DNA of 64,000 bases from positions 620,001-684,000 of the forward strand of contig NZ_JBKQGY010000003.1 of the NCBI RefSeq assembly GCF_050487225.1, read 5' to 3'. The notes beneath the pieces are model-generated. The model had not been told where the DNA came from. It saw only the letters and a list, made by a program, of their open reading frames with translations, and did no database searches. The position numbers were made by a program, and so were the translations under genes. This document shows, in pieces, positions 52,823 through 60,844 of the stretch; the stretch's first letter is position 1; each line of letters starts with the position of its first letter. The DNA is from Paenalcaligenes sp050487225. GTDB lineage: Bacteria > Pseudomonadota > Gammaproteobacteria > Burkholderiales > Burkholderiaceae_B.

Positions 52823-54304
52823 GTGCATGCACCTGTTCTACCCAAAAGCCTTAAACATTGCCGTTGCTACGTGAACGGTGAGTTTGTTAAGAGCACCAAG
52901 ACGTTTGCGAATTACTCCCCCGTAGACGGTAAACAAATTGCCGTTGTGTATGAGGCGGATGAGGCGTTAGTGGATTATGCGGTCCACAGTGCGAAGAAAG
53001 CATTATCAGGCCCTTGGGGAGCCATGACAGTAGAGCAGCGTGCCGTGTTATTGCATAAGGTGGCAGACATCATCGAAGCACGTTTTGATGAGTTTGTGGC
53101 TGCAGAGGTGATGGATACAGGCCGACCTGTACATCAGGCTAAGACATTGGATGTGTATAGGGGCATACATAACCTGCGTACTTTTGCTGATCTAGGCAAG
53201 CAGGCGCACGGTGAGATGTTTGAAAGCCATTTGCCAGACGGTACACAACTGTTGAATTACACCCGTCGTAGCCCTGTAGGGGTGGTGGCTAGTATTTCGC
53301 CTTGGAATTTGCCCTTGCTGTCGCTAACGTGGAAAGCGGCACCCGCCCTGATCTGTGGCAATACCTTGTTATGCAAACCGTCTGAAGAAACACCATCTTC
53401 TGCTACGTTGCTGGCAGAGGCCTTTCATGAAGCGGGTGTGCCTCCCGGCGTATTCAATGTGTTGCATGGGTTTGGGAAAGACTCTACGGGCGAGTTTTTG
53501 ACAAGTCATCACGAAATAGATGCGGTGACGTTTACTGGTGAGTCAGGTACTGGGTCCACCATCATGCAGGCGGTGGCGCAGGGTGTAAAACCCGTGTCGT
53601 TTGAGCTGGGTGGCAAAAATGCCGCCATTGTATTTAAAGAAGCTGATTTTACTGCGGCAGTGCAAGGCATTGTCCGCTCATCCTTTACGAATAGTGGGCA
53701 GGTCTGTTTGTGCACTGAGCGCGTCTATGTGCATCGCTCTATTTTTAAGCAGTTTGTGGCCGCATTGAAAGTGGCGACAGAGGCGTTGAAAGTGGGCAAG
53801 CCCAATGACCCTGATGTGAATATGGGGCCGTTGATTTCGCTAGTGCATAAAGAGAAAGTACTCGGCTATATGCGCTTAGCCGAGGAGGAAGGGGCCGTCG
53901 TGGTGACGGGCGGCGGAGTCCCTACGTTTAATGATGAACGCGATTATGGCGCGTATGTACAGCCCACGGTGTGGACGGGCTTGCCAGATACCGCGCGTTG
54001 CATGCAAGAGGAAGTGTTTGGCCCGGTATGTCATATCTCGCCCTTTGATGATGAGGATGAGGTGATACAGCGCGCGAACAACACGCACTACGGGTTGGCC
54101 GCTGTGCTGTGGACTGAAAATTTGTCCCAGGCACATAGAGTTGCGGCACAGATGAAAGTCGGGGTCGTATGGGTCAACCATTGGTTTGCTCGAGATCTAC
54201 GCACGCCTTTTGGTGGCCAGAAACTATCGGGACTAGGGCGAGAGGGTGGCGCCTATTCACTGGAGTTTTACTCTGAGACCACTAACGTCTCTGTACGTAT
54301 TTAA
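52823..54304 (+). CDS. nbaE: 2-aminomuconate 6-semialdehyde dehydrogenase
   Basis: A 493-residue NAD-dependent aldehyde dehydrogenase, third step of the meta-cleavage route (2-aminomuconate semialdehyde to 2-aminomuconate). The fold is clear: SPWNLPLLSLTWKAAPAL with the catalytic Asn, FTGESGTGSTIM, the general base in FELGGKNAAIVF, and the nucleophile Cys in NSGQVCLCTERVYVH. The GTG at 52823 is chosen because GGAG stands seven bases upstream; a TTG 15 bases earlier is open but lacks a ribosome site. The substrate follows from the neighbours; hydroxymuconic semialdehyde dehydrogenases look similar. Confidence 0.88.
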   Translation: MHAPVLPKSLKHCRCYVNGEFVKSTKTFANYSPVDGKQIAVVYEADEALVDYAVHSAKKALSGPWGAMTVEQRAVLLHKVADIIEARFDEFVAAEVMDTGRPVHQAKTLDVYRGIHNLRTFADLGKQAHGEMFESHLPDGTQLLNYTRRSPVGVVASISPWNLPLLSLTWKAAPALICGNTLLCKPSEETPSSATLLAEAFHEAGVPPGVFNVLHGFGKDSTGEFLTSHHEIDAVTFTGESGTGSTIMQAVAQGVKPVSFELGGKNAAIVFKEADFTAAVQGIVRSSFTNSGQVCLCTERVYVHRSIFKQFVAALKVATEALKVGKPNDPDVNMGPLISLVHKEKVLGYMRLAEEEGAVVVTGGGVPTFNDERDYGAYVQPTVWTGLPDTARCMQEEVFGPVCHISPFDDEDEVIQRANNTHYGLAAVLWTENLSQAHRVAAQMKVGVVWVNHWFARDLRTPFGGQKLSGLGREGGAYSLEFYSETTNVSVRI

Positions 54305-54343
54305 GACCGCATCGTTCATCGTTATTTTTGGGAAATCGTAGTT

Positions 54344-55144
54344 ATGTCTGATTACTCGTTAGAGGCAATTGCCCAAGCATTGTGGCAAGCACAAGAAAGC
54401 CGTGTGGCTATACCTCCAGTCGCTGATGCTATACACGCATTGACATCAAAAGGGCAGTCAGCGCTAGAAACCGCATATGCCATTCAACGTATGAATGCAG
54501 AGCGGCAGTTGACGATGGGTGGGCGGTTGATTGGCAGAAAAATAGGGCTGACCTCTACCGTTGTGCAGCAGCAGTTGGGTGTGAATGAACCAGACTTTGG
54601 TGCGTTGTTTGCGCATATGGCGTATGGGTGCAGCCAAGAGTTGGATACGAATGCGTGGATACAGCCCAAGATTGAGGCAGAAATTGCGTTGGTGTTGGAG
54701 CGTGATCTTTGTGCTGAGCGTCATAGTTTTGCGGATCTGATTTCGGCTACAGCGTATGTATTGCCCGCCATCGAGATTGTGGATAGCCGCATAGAGAATT
54801 GGAAAATCAGCTTGCTAGATACGGTGGCGGATAACGCTTCATCAGCAGCATTGGTATTAGGGTCTAGGCCGGTATCGTTGCGCGATGTAGAGCTTGCCCG
54901 ATGCGGCATGGTGATGTCGCGTCGTGGTGACCAAATTTCGGTAGGGGCAGGCGCTGCATGTTTGGGGAACCCCCTTAATGCAGCGGTATGGTTGGCTGAC
55001 ACGATGGTGAAATTGGGTACGCCTTTACAGGCAGGAGACATTTTGCTGACGGGGGCATTGGGGCCTATGGCTACAGTGCAAGCCGGTGACGCCGTCACCG
55101 TGGATATTGAAGGGTTAGGACGTGTGAGTGCCTGCTTTGGTTAA
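54344..55144 (+). CDS. nbaH: 2-oxopent-4-enoate hydratase
   Basis: A 266-residue hydratase that adds water to 2-hydroxypenta-2,4-dienoate to give 4-hydroxy-2-oxovalerate. It is close to MhpD: GRKIGLTSTVVQQQLGVNEPDFG, PKIEAEIALVLERDL (metal-binding Glu pair), EIVDSRIENWKISLLDTVADNASS and GDILLTGALGPMATVQAGD. It differs from the next gene, which carries decarboxylase signatures. Likely needs a divalent metal. Confidence 0.9.
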   Translation: MSDYSLEAIAQALWQAQESRVAIPPVADAIHALTSKGQSALETAYAIQRMNAERQLTMGGRLIGRKIGLTSTVVQQQLGVNEPDFGALFAHMAYGCSQELDTNAWIQPKIEAEIALVLERDLCAERHSFADLISATAYVLPAIEIVDSRIENWKISLLDTVADNASSAALVLGSRPVSLRDVELARCGMVMSRRGDQISVGAGAACLGNPLNAAVWLADTMVKLGTPLQAGDILLTGALGPMATVQAGDAVTVDIEGLGRVSACFG

Positions 55145-55197
55145 GGCCAGATACGCGTCCCCCATCATCCCCACAGCAGAGAAAAAGGAGAAACAAC

Positions 55198-55965
55198 ATG
55201 CAGTCCGTCTTTAAGGATATTGCCACGCATCTGGATGCGGCGGCACTCACCAAACAAGCCGTAGAACAATATGCACCAGGTACGTTTGACCTTGAACAGG
55301 CCTACGCCATTCAACGTGAATCTATCGCGCACCGTGTTGCGCGAGGCCATGCTATTCGAGGGGTGAAGCTGGGGTTCACCAGTAGAGCCAAGATGAAACA
55401 GATGGGGGTAGATGACCTGATTTGGGGATGGCTCACCAATGACATGCTATTTGAGGAAGGCAGCAATATCAGCTTATCGGCATTTATTCACCCACGCGTT
55501 GAGCCTGAGGTCTGCTTTCTGACGAAGCGAGCGATCACGGGGCCGATCACTGCCTTAGAGGCCGTGCAGTACATAGAAGCTGTTGCACCAGCGTTAGAAA
55601 TTATCGACTCACGATTTCAGAACTTCAAATTTGATTTGAACAATGTGGTGGCCGATAACTGTTCTTCATCTGGGTTGGTGGTGGGGGAGTGGTCTAGCGC
55701 GTTCACCGCATTGCACAACGCATTCGTGAGCTTATCGGTAGACGGTAGGCCTGTGCAGTTGGGTTCTACGGCGGCCATTCTTGGTAATCCGTTGCGAGCC
55801 ATTGTGCAGGTCTCGCGTTTATTGGGCGAGTCTGGTCAGACTTTACCCGCTGGTAGCTTGATTATGGCAGGTGCGGCAACCGCTGCTGAGGCGATGAAGG
55901 CTGGCACCTATGTAGATGTGGATGTGCGTGGCGTAGGCCAAGCCGGTTTTCATGTGGTGAGTTGA
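55198..55965 (+). CDS. nbaG: 2-oxo-3-hexenedioate (4-oxalocrotonate) decarboxylase
   Basis: A 255-residue enzyme of the same fold as the hydratase. It carries the decarboxylase signature GVKLGFTSRAKMKQMGVDDLIWGWL, then HPRVEPEVCFLTKRA with metal-binding Glu residues, and ALEIIDSRFQNFKFDLNNVVADN. It turns 4-oxalocrotonate into 2-oxopent-4-enoate and in related systems acts as a complex with the hydratase. AAAAAGGAG lies before the ATG. Confidence 0.9.
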   Translation: MQSVFKDIATHLDAAALTKQAVEQYAPGTFDLEQAYAIQRESIAHRVARGHAIRGVKLGFTSRAKMKQMGVDDLIWGWLTNDMLFEEGSNISLSAFIHPRVEPEVCFLTKRAITGPITALEAVQYIEAVAPALEIIDSRFQNFKFDLNNVVADNCSSSGLVVGEWSSAFTALHNAFVSLSVDGRPVQLGSTAAILGNPLRAIVQVSRLLGESGQTLPAGSLIMAGAATAAEAMKAGTYVDVDVRGVGQAGFHVVS

Positions 55966-55966
55966 G

Positions 55967-56416
55967 ATGCAGAACAAACAAACAGGCGATCACTCTGCAG
56001 TGATTGCTGGACGCGCAAAGCCTAGGGGCAAGTTTCCCCATTACCGCCGCGCGGGCGACTTTATCTATGTGTCTGGTACCAGCTCACGGCGCAGTGATAA
56101 CAGCTTTGAAGGTGTAGCGGTTGATGAAATGGGTGTCACGAATTTGGATGTGCGAGTGCAAACACGCGCTGTGCTCAATAACATCCAAGCCATCTTACAG
56201 AGTGCCGGTGCAGACTTGAGTGATGTGGTTGAGATGGGTGTGTTTTTGGTCAACATGAATGACTTTGGTGGTTTTAATGAAGTCTGGGCCGAGTTCTTTG
56301 ATTACTCCGGTCCGACGCGAACCACGGTGGCTGTGCATCAGTTACCGCACCCCCATCTCCTGATCGAAATTAAAGCAGTTGCCTATAAACCTATCAGTAC
56401 AGGGGGAGAGACATGA
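55967..56416 (+). CDS. nbaF: 2-aminomuconate deaminase (RidA/YjgF family)
   Basis: A 149-residue member of the RidA family. Visible: KFPHYRRAGDFIYVSGTSSRR at 23-43, DVRVQTRAVLNNIQAILQSAGADLSDVVEMGVFLVNM, and the C-terminal PHPHLLIEIKAVAYK. In this context it hydrolyses 2-aminomuconate to 4-oxalocrotonate and ammonia. It starts one base after the previous stop and overlaps the next start (ATGA), so translation is coupled. Confidence 0.88.
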   Translation: MQNKQTGDHSAVIAGRAKPRGKFPHYRRAGDFIYVSGTSSRRSDNSFEGVAVDEMGVTNLDVRVQTRAVLNNIQAILQSAGADLSDVVEMGVFLVNMNDFGGFNEVWAEFFDYSGPTRTTVAVHQLPHPHLLIEIKAVAYKPISTGGET

Positions 56417-56985
56417 AGCTGAAATATGGCATGCCATTAAATTTCCAGCGTTGGTTAATAGAGCATGAGCAGCAACTGAAGCCACCCGTGAATAATCAGC
56501 AAATCTGGGAGGATGCTGACTTCATGATTACGGTGGTAGGTGGCCCAAACGAGCGTACGGATTTCCACGATGATCCGGTTGAAGAGTACTTCTGGCAGAT
56601 CAAGGGTAATGCCAATTTACTGATGTGGGATCAAGGCACGTTTGAACGGGTGCATCTAAAAGAGGGGGACATGTTCTTGATGGCGCCCCATGTGATTCAT
56701 TCACCTCAACGTCCCGAAGCTGGCAGTTTATGTTTGGTGATTGAGCACAAGCGTCCGCCCGAAGCTAAAGATGCATTGCAGTGGTTTTGCGCATGTTGTG
56801 GTACGCGTATCCGCCGCTTTGAAATGCTTCTGGACAGCATTGTGGATGACTTACCGCCAGTTTATGAGATGTTTTATGGTCTGTCAGATGAGGAGCGACG
56901 CTGCACCAAGTGTGGTGAGGTGCACCCCGGGCACGACTACCGAGCGTGGCATAAAACGCTGAAGCAACATTACCCCACTGTCTGA
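56413..56985 (+). CDS. nbaC: 3-hydroxyanthranilate 3,4-dioxygenase
   Basis: A 190-residue cupin that opens the ring of 3-hydroxyanthranilate to 2-amino-3-carboxymuconate semialdehyde. All known key residues are present, shifted by one or two from the Cupriavidus enzyme: iron ligands H52, E58 and H96; substrate-binding R48, R100 and E111; and the second, rubredoxin-like iron site C126, C129, C164, C167. The length matches bacterial enzymes. It defines the entry substrate of the operon. Often called haaO elsewhere. Confidence 0.95.
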   Translation: MKLKYGMPLNFQRWLIEHEQQLKPPVNNQQIWEDADFMITVVGGPNERTDFHDDPVEEYFWQIKGNANLLMWDQGTFERVHLKEGDMFLMAPHVIHSPQRPEAGSLCLVIEHKRPPEAKDALQWFCACCGTRIRRFEMLLDSIVDDLPPVYEMFYGLSDEERRCTKCGEVHPGHDYRAWHKTLKQHYPTV

Positions 56986-56987
56986 TT

Positions 56988-57980
56988 ATGCGCATCGATA
57001 TACATTCACATTTTTTCCCCGCCTTGAGCCGTGATGTGGCTCATGCCATTGATCCAGAGCGTGCAGCATGGCTGCAAATAGAGTCTAGCGGAAACGCTGG
57101 TCAGATTATGGTGGGTGATCAACCGTTCAGGCCCGTGTATAGGGCATTGTGGGATCCAGATTTTAGGGTGCAGGAGTTAGATGCTCAGAACATTGATATA
57201 CAAGTGGTGTGTTCCACTCCCGTGTTGTTTGGTTATTGCTGGGATGTGGGCAAAGCAAATGACTGGGCACAACGATTAAATGACGAAGCTGTACAGTTTT
57301 GCTCAGCACACCCTACTCGATTAAAAGCCTTATCCCAGGTGCCATTGCAAAACTTGAAACTGGCATGTGCTGAAGCCTCAAGAGCACAAAAAATGGGCTG
57401 TGTAGGGGTGCAAATAGGAAACCATGTGGCGGATAAAGATTTAGATCACCCTGACATGGTGGATTTCTTAATTCACTGTGCTGATGAGCATATCCCAGTC
57501 TTTATTCATCCTTGGGACATGATGGGTGGATCAGACCGTATGCAGCAATGGATGTTGCCGTGGTTGGTAGCCATGCCAGCGGAAACCCAGCTGGGTATGT
57601 TGTCGTTGATTTTATCTGGTGCGTTAGAGCGTATTCCTGAGCATGCCAAGATTTGTTTTGCGCATGGGGGCGGCAGCTTTGCCTACTTGTTAGGGCGTGT
57701 GGATAACGCATGGAAGCATCGCGATATTGTGCGTCAGAACTGCCCGCGTTTGCCGTCTGAATATGCGCATAGGCTGTATACCGATGGCGCGGTATTCAAT
57801 GAAGAGGCATTACGCATGTTAGTGGGCGTGATGGGTGAGGAGCGCGTGATGTTGGGTTCGGACTATCCCTTCCCACTCGGTGAGCAGCAGATAGGGCAAT
57901 TAATTGATGGGGCGGCTTTTAACGCAGAGCAGAAAGCCAAGTTGCTTTATCAAAATGCACAGCAGTTTTTCGCTTTATAA
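56988..57980 (+). CDS. nbaD: 2-amino-3-carboxymuconate 6-semialdehyde decarboxylase (ACMSD)
   Basis: A 330-residue zinc amidohydrolase-fold decarboxylase that removes the carboxylate before the labile ring-cleavage product can close to quinolinate. Metal ligands: H6 and H8 (DIHSHFFP), the His in VFIHPWDMMG, the His in CFAHGGGSFAYLLGR and the Asp in LGSDYPFPLGE. It starts two bases after the dioxygenase stop, the tightest pairing in the operon, as suits a toxic or unstable intermediate. Confidence 0.95.
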   Translation: MRIDIHSHFFPALSRDVAHAIDPERAAWLQIESSGNAGQIMVGDQPFRPVYRALWDPDFRVQELDAQNIDIQVVCSTPVLFGYCWDVGKANDWAQRLNDEAVQFCSAHPTRLKALSQVPLQNLKLACAEASRAQKMGCVGVQIGNHVADKDLDHPDMVDFLIHCADEHIPVFIHPWDMMGGSDRMQQWMLPWLVAMPAETQLGMLSLILSGALERIPEHAKICFAHGGGSFAYLLGRVDNAWKHRDIVRQNCPRLPSEYAHRLYTDGAVFNEEALRMLVGVMGEERVMLGSDYPFPLGEQQIGQLIDGAAFNAEQKAKLLYQNAQQFFAL

Positions 57981-58023
57981 CGATTAACACCACCGAGGAA
58001 TACCCCGGGTGTGAGGAGACAAA

Positions 58024-59019
58024 ATGTATAACGTTACAAAGAAAATCGGCGCGGCTGTGGTGATGACGGCATGTTTGTTCACCGTATCAAATACGGTCAG
58101 TGCCAAGAACTTCCGATTAGGGTTGTTAACCCCCGCGAATCATATCTGGACAGAAGCCGCCACGCAGTTTGGCAAAGATCTGGAGGAGGCATCAGGCGGG
58201 CAGCATCGTGTTGCTGTCTTCCCGGCAGCACAATTGGGAAATGAGGCGCAAATGTTGCAGCAATTGCAAACAGGGGCGCTAGACATGGCATTTCTGACCA
58301 TTGCTGAGGTGAGTAATCGCTATGCCGATATGGGGGCGTTGTATGCACCGTATTTGGTGAGCTCTATGGAGCAGGTTGGCAGCGTGTTGAACTCTCCGCC
58401 AGCACAGTCCTTGTTGGATGCGTTACCCGCCAAAGCAGGTGTAGTGGGTATGGCCTATGGTACAGGTGGACTACGTCAAATTGTCAGTGCCAAGCCAGTA
58501 GAGACGCTTGGAGACTTAAAGGGGAAAAAGCTGCGTATTACGCCCTTGGAGCCATTACAGGATTTTTATAGAGGGTTAGGCACGGCACCCACAGCATTAC
58601 CGCTTTCAGTCGTCTATGACGCCTTAAGTAATGGGCAGGTAGATGCCATTGATATGGACCTGGAAATGATTATTGGGCTGAAGTTTTACGATAAGGCCGA
58701 AACGGTAGTGTTATCTAACCACATCATGTTTCCAGTAGTAGGGGTAGTGTCGGCCAGAGTGTGGGCTGGCTTAGATGATTCAACTAAGCAAATGATTAAG
58801 TCGCTAATGCAAGAGCAGTTGGGTAAGACCATCACGTTGTATGCGCAAAAAGAACAGGAATGGAAAGAGCAGTTGCTGGCCACGGGTGTGACAGTAAATG
58901 AGGTGGGTCCAGAGTTCTTTGGTGCAACGCTGGAGCAGTGGGATAGCCAGTGGCAAGAGAAAACGCCTGTGTTAAAGCAATTGCGTGATATATCAGCGTC
59001 TTTTTCTACGTCCCAGTAG
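58024..59019 (+). CDS. TRAP transporter substrate-binding protein (DctP family)
   Basis: A 331-residue periplasmic receptor with a signal peptide (residues 1-27, ending VSAKNFRLG). DctP features include GNEAQMLQQLQTGALDMAF and the carboxylate-clamp region LKGKKLRITPLEPLQDFYRGLG, then LPLSVVYDALSNGQVDAIDMDLEMI. GAGGAG lies before the ATG and 43 bases separate it from the decarboxylase gene, so it probably belongs to the operon. The ligand is unknown; aromatic or amino-aromatic carboxylates feeding the pathway are the natural guess. Confidence 0.88.
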   Translation: MYNVTKKIGAAVVMTACLFTVSNTVSAKNFRLGLLTPANHIWTEAATQFGKDLEEASGGQHRVAVFPAAQLGNEAQMLQQLQTGALDMAFLTIAEVSNRYADMGALYAPYLVSSMEQVGSVLNSPPAQSLLDALPAKAGVVGMAYGTGGLRQIVSAKPVETLGDLKGKKLRITPLEPLQDFYRGLGTAPTALPLSVVYDALSNGQVDAIDMDLEMIIGLKFYDKAETVVLSNHIMFPVVGVVSARVWAGLDDSTKQMIKSLMQEQLGKTITLYAQKEQEWKEQLLATGVTVNEVGPEFFGATLEQWDSQWQEKTPVLKQLRDISASFSTSQ

Positions 59020-59039
59020 ATAAGCAGGGGGTATGCATC

Positions 59040-59588
59040 ATGCTTAAGCAATTCTCTAATGGGCTAGCTGTTGTAGAGCGGTGGGGGGCGATTATTGGTA
59101 CGGCAGCAGTAGCGTTATTAGTCACTTTTAACGTGGTGACTCGTGCCATGAATAACGCTTTCTTTTGGGTGGATGAACTGGCCATATATGCCATGGTGTG
59201 GATGCTGTTTTTATCCATCTCGGTGTTATTTAAACGGCGTCAGGTCGTTGCTGTCACAGTGTTAACAGACATATTACCTAAGGTATACCAAGGTGCTGTC
59301 AGTAGGTTGGTAGATTGGGTGACCTTGGGTTTTAGTATTGTGATGCTGGTCTTCTGTTGGTATTGGTTTGAACCTTTGCAGTTGATACGTTACGGCTTTA
59401 ATACTGAAGCATTCAGTGCTGCCACCATGAATTTCATTTATCAAGAGCGCGTGACCACCTTACCCCTCTCTAAATTTTGGGTATGGCTGATTATTGCGTG
59501 GTTTTCGTGTTCATGTGTGATTCATAGTTTGGCGAATATTGTGGGGGGTACCCATACGTCGCATGACTCTGACGGGAGAGGCGTATGA
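59040..59588 (+). CDS. TRAP transporter small membrane subunit (DctQ family)
   Basis: A 182-residue protein with four hydrophobic helices (about 15-33, 43-63, 92-110, 140-160). The family string FFWVDELAIYAMVWMLFLSISV sits around the second helix. It partners the following DctM subunit, with which it overlaps by four bases. Confidence 0.87.
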   Translation: MLKQFSNGLAVVERWGAIIGTAAVALLVTFNVVTRAMNNAFFWVDELAIYAMVWMLFLSISVLFKRRQVVAVTVLTDILPKVYQGAVSRLVDWVTLGFSIVMLVFCWYWFEPLQLIRYGFNTEAFSAATMNFIYQERVTTLPLSKFWVWLIIAWFSCSCVIHSLANIVGGTHTSHDSDGRGV

Positions 59589-60844
59589 CGTTTGCTATTT
59601 TTCTTTTGCTGATGCTACTGAGCGTACCCATAGGGATCACGTTGATCCTGAGCTCTGTGTTTTACATCTGGCATTCAGATAATACGGTTTTGTTTGCATC
59701 TTTCTCGCAGCAGCTCTTTGGCTCAGTAGAAAACTACGGGTTGATGGCTATTCCTCTGTTTATTTTGGCAGGGGAGTTAATGAATGCTGGGGGCCTAACC
59801 AAGCGCCTGATTAATTTTGCTCGGTTGTTTTTTGGTGGTTTACGGGGTGGTCTGGCGTATATTAATTTGTTGGCGAATATGTTGATGGCGGCCATCCTTG
59901 GCTCTGCTGTAGCGCAAATTGCCGTCATGTCGCAATCCATTGTTCCTGAGATGGAAAAAGAAGGCTACGACAAATCATTTGCTACAGCATTAACTGCTAT
60001 CTCAGGGTTGATGGGATCGATTATTCCGCCTTCTATGATGTTTGTGATTTATGGCGTGTTGGCCCAGATATCTATTGGGGATATGTTTACCGCTGGTATT
60101 ATTCCTGGCTTGTTAATGGGGCTAGGGATTCTGGTTGTTATTTTCTTGCTAGGCATACGTCATCAATACCCCAAAGGGCAGTGGCCTACTAAGTCGGCAA
60201 TCTGGCCAGCTTGCACAAAAGCCTTACCTGCGCTGTCTATTCCTGTGATTATTATTGGCGGTATTTTGTCGGGTTGGACGACGCCTACAGAATCTGCTGC
60301 AGTGGCTTCTATTGTGTCGTTGTTCGTGGGGCTGTATGTCTACAAAGAGTTGCGGTGGGTAGAGCTACCTCTGCTACTAGAACGCACCGCCTTGAACACA
60401 GGCATGGTGTTGTTTTTGGTTGCAGCCGCCGGCGTTTTTGGATGGACGATTACGTTTGAGCAAGTACCCCAAATGGTGGCGACATGGGTAGGGCAGAGCA
60501 CCTCGGACCCTTTCATGTTTATGTTGATGGTATGTGGTTTGCTGCTGTTGATTGGCACGGTATTAGACGGTATCGCTGCCTTAATTTTGGTCGTGCCAAT
60601 TCTGCTACCTATTGCTGTGGGTGAATTTGGGATTAACCCATTTCAGTTTGGGGTAGTGATTTGTTTGGTATTAGTGTTGGGTTTGCTCACGCCGCCAGTG
60701 GGTACGGGGTTATTTGTGGCATCAGCCATGACGGGCGTACCGTCAGGACGGTTGTTTAAAGTGCTGTTGCCTTTTCTTTTGGTTACGGGGGCGGTGGTTG
60801 TACTGTTGAGCTACTTTCCATGGCTAAGCATGGCTTTGCTTTAG
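59585..60844 (+). CDS. TRAP transporter large membrane subunit (DctM family)
   Basis: A 419-residue sodium-coupled permease with about 12 helices. Signatures: IPLFILAGELMNAGGLTKRLI, GSAVAQIAVMSQSIVPEMEKEGYDKSFATALTAISGLMGSIIPPS in successive pieces, and LVLGLLTPPVGTGLFVASAMTGV near the end. Last gene of the operon. Its stop codon overlaps the stop of the convergent kinase gene. Confidence 0.9.
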   Translation: MTFAIFLLLMLLSVPIGITLILSSVFYIWHSDNTVLFASFSQQLFGSVENYGLMAIPLFILAGELMNAGGLTKRLINFARLFFGGLRGGLAYINLLANMLMAAILGSAVAQIAVMSQSIVPEMEKEGYDKSFATALTAISGLMGSIIPPSMMFVIYGVLAQISIGDMFTAGIIPGLLMGLGILVVIFLLGIRHQYPKGQWPTKSAIWPACTKALPALSIPVIIIGGILSGWTTPTESAAVASIVSLFVGLYVYKELRWVELPLLLERTALNTGMVLFLVAAAGVFGWTITFEQVPQMVATWVGQSTSDPFMFMLMVCGLLLLIGTVLDGIAALILVVPILLPIAVGEFGINPFQFGVVICLVLVLGLLTPPVGTGLFVASAMTGVPSGRLFKVLLPFLLVTGAVVVLLSYFPWLSMALL

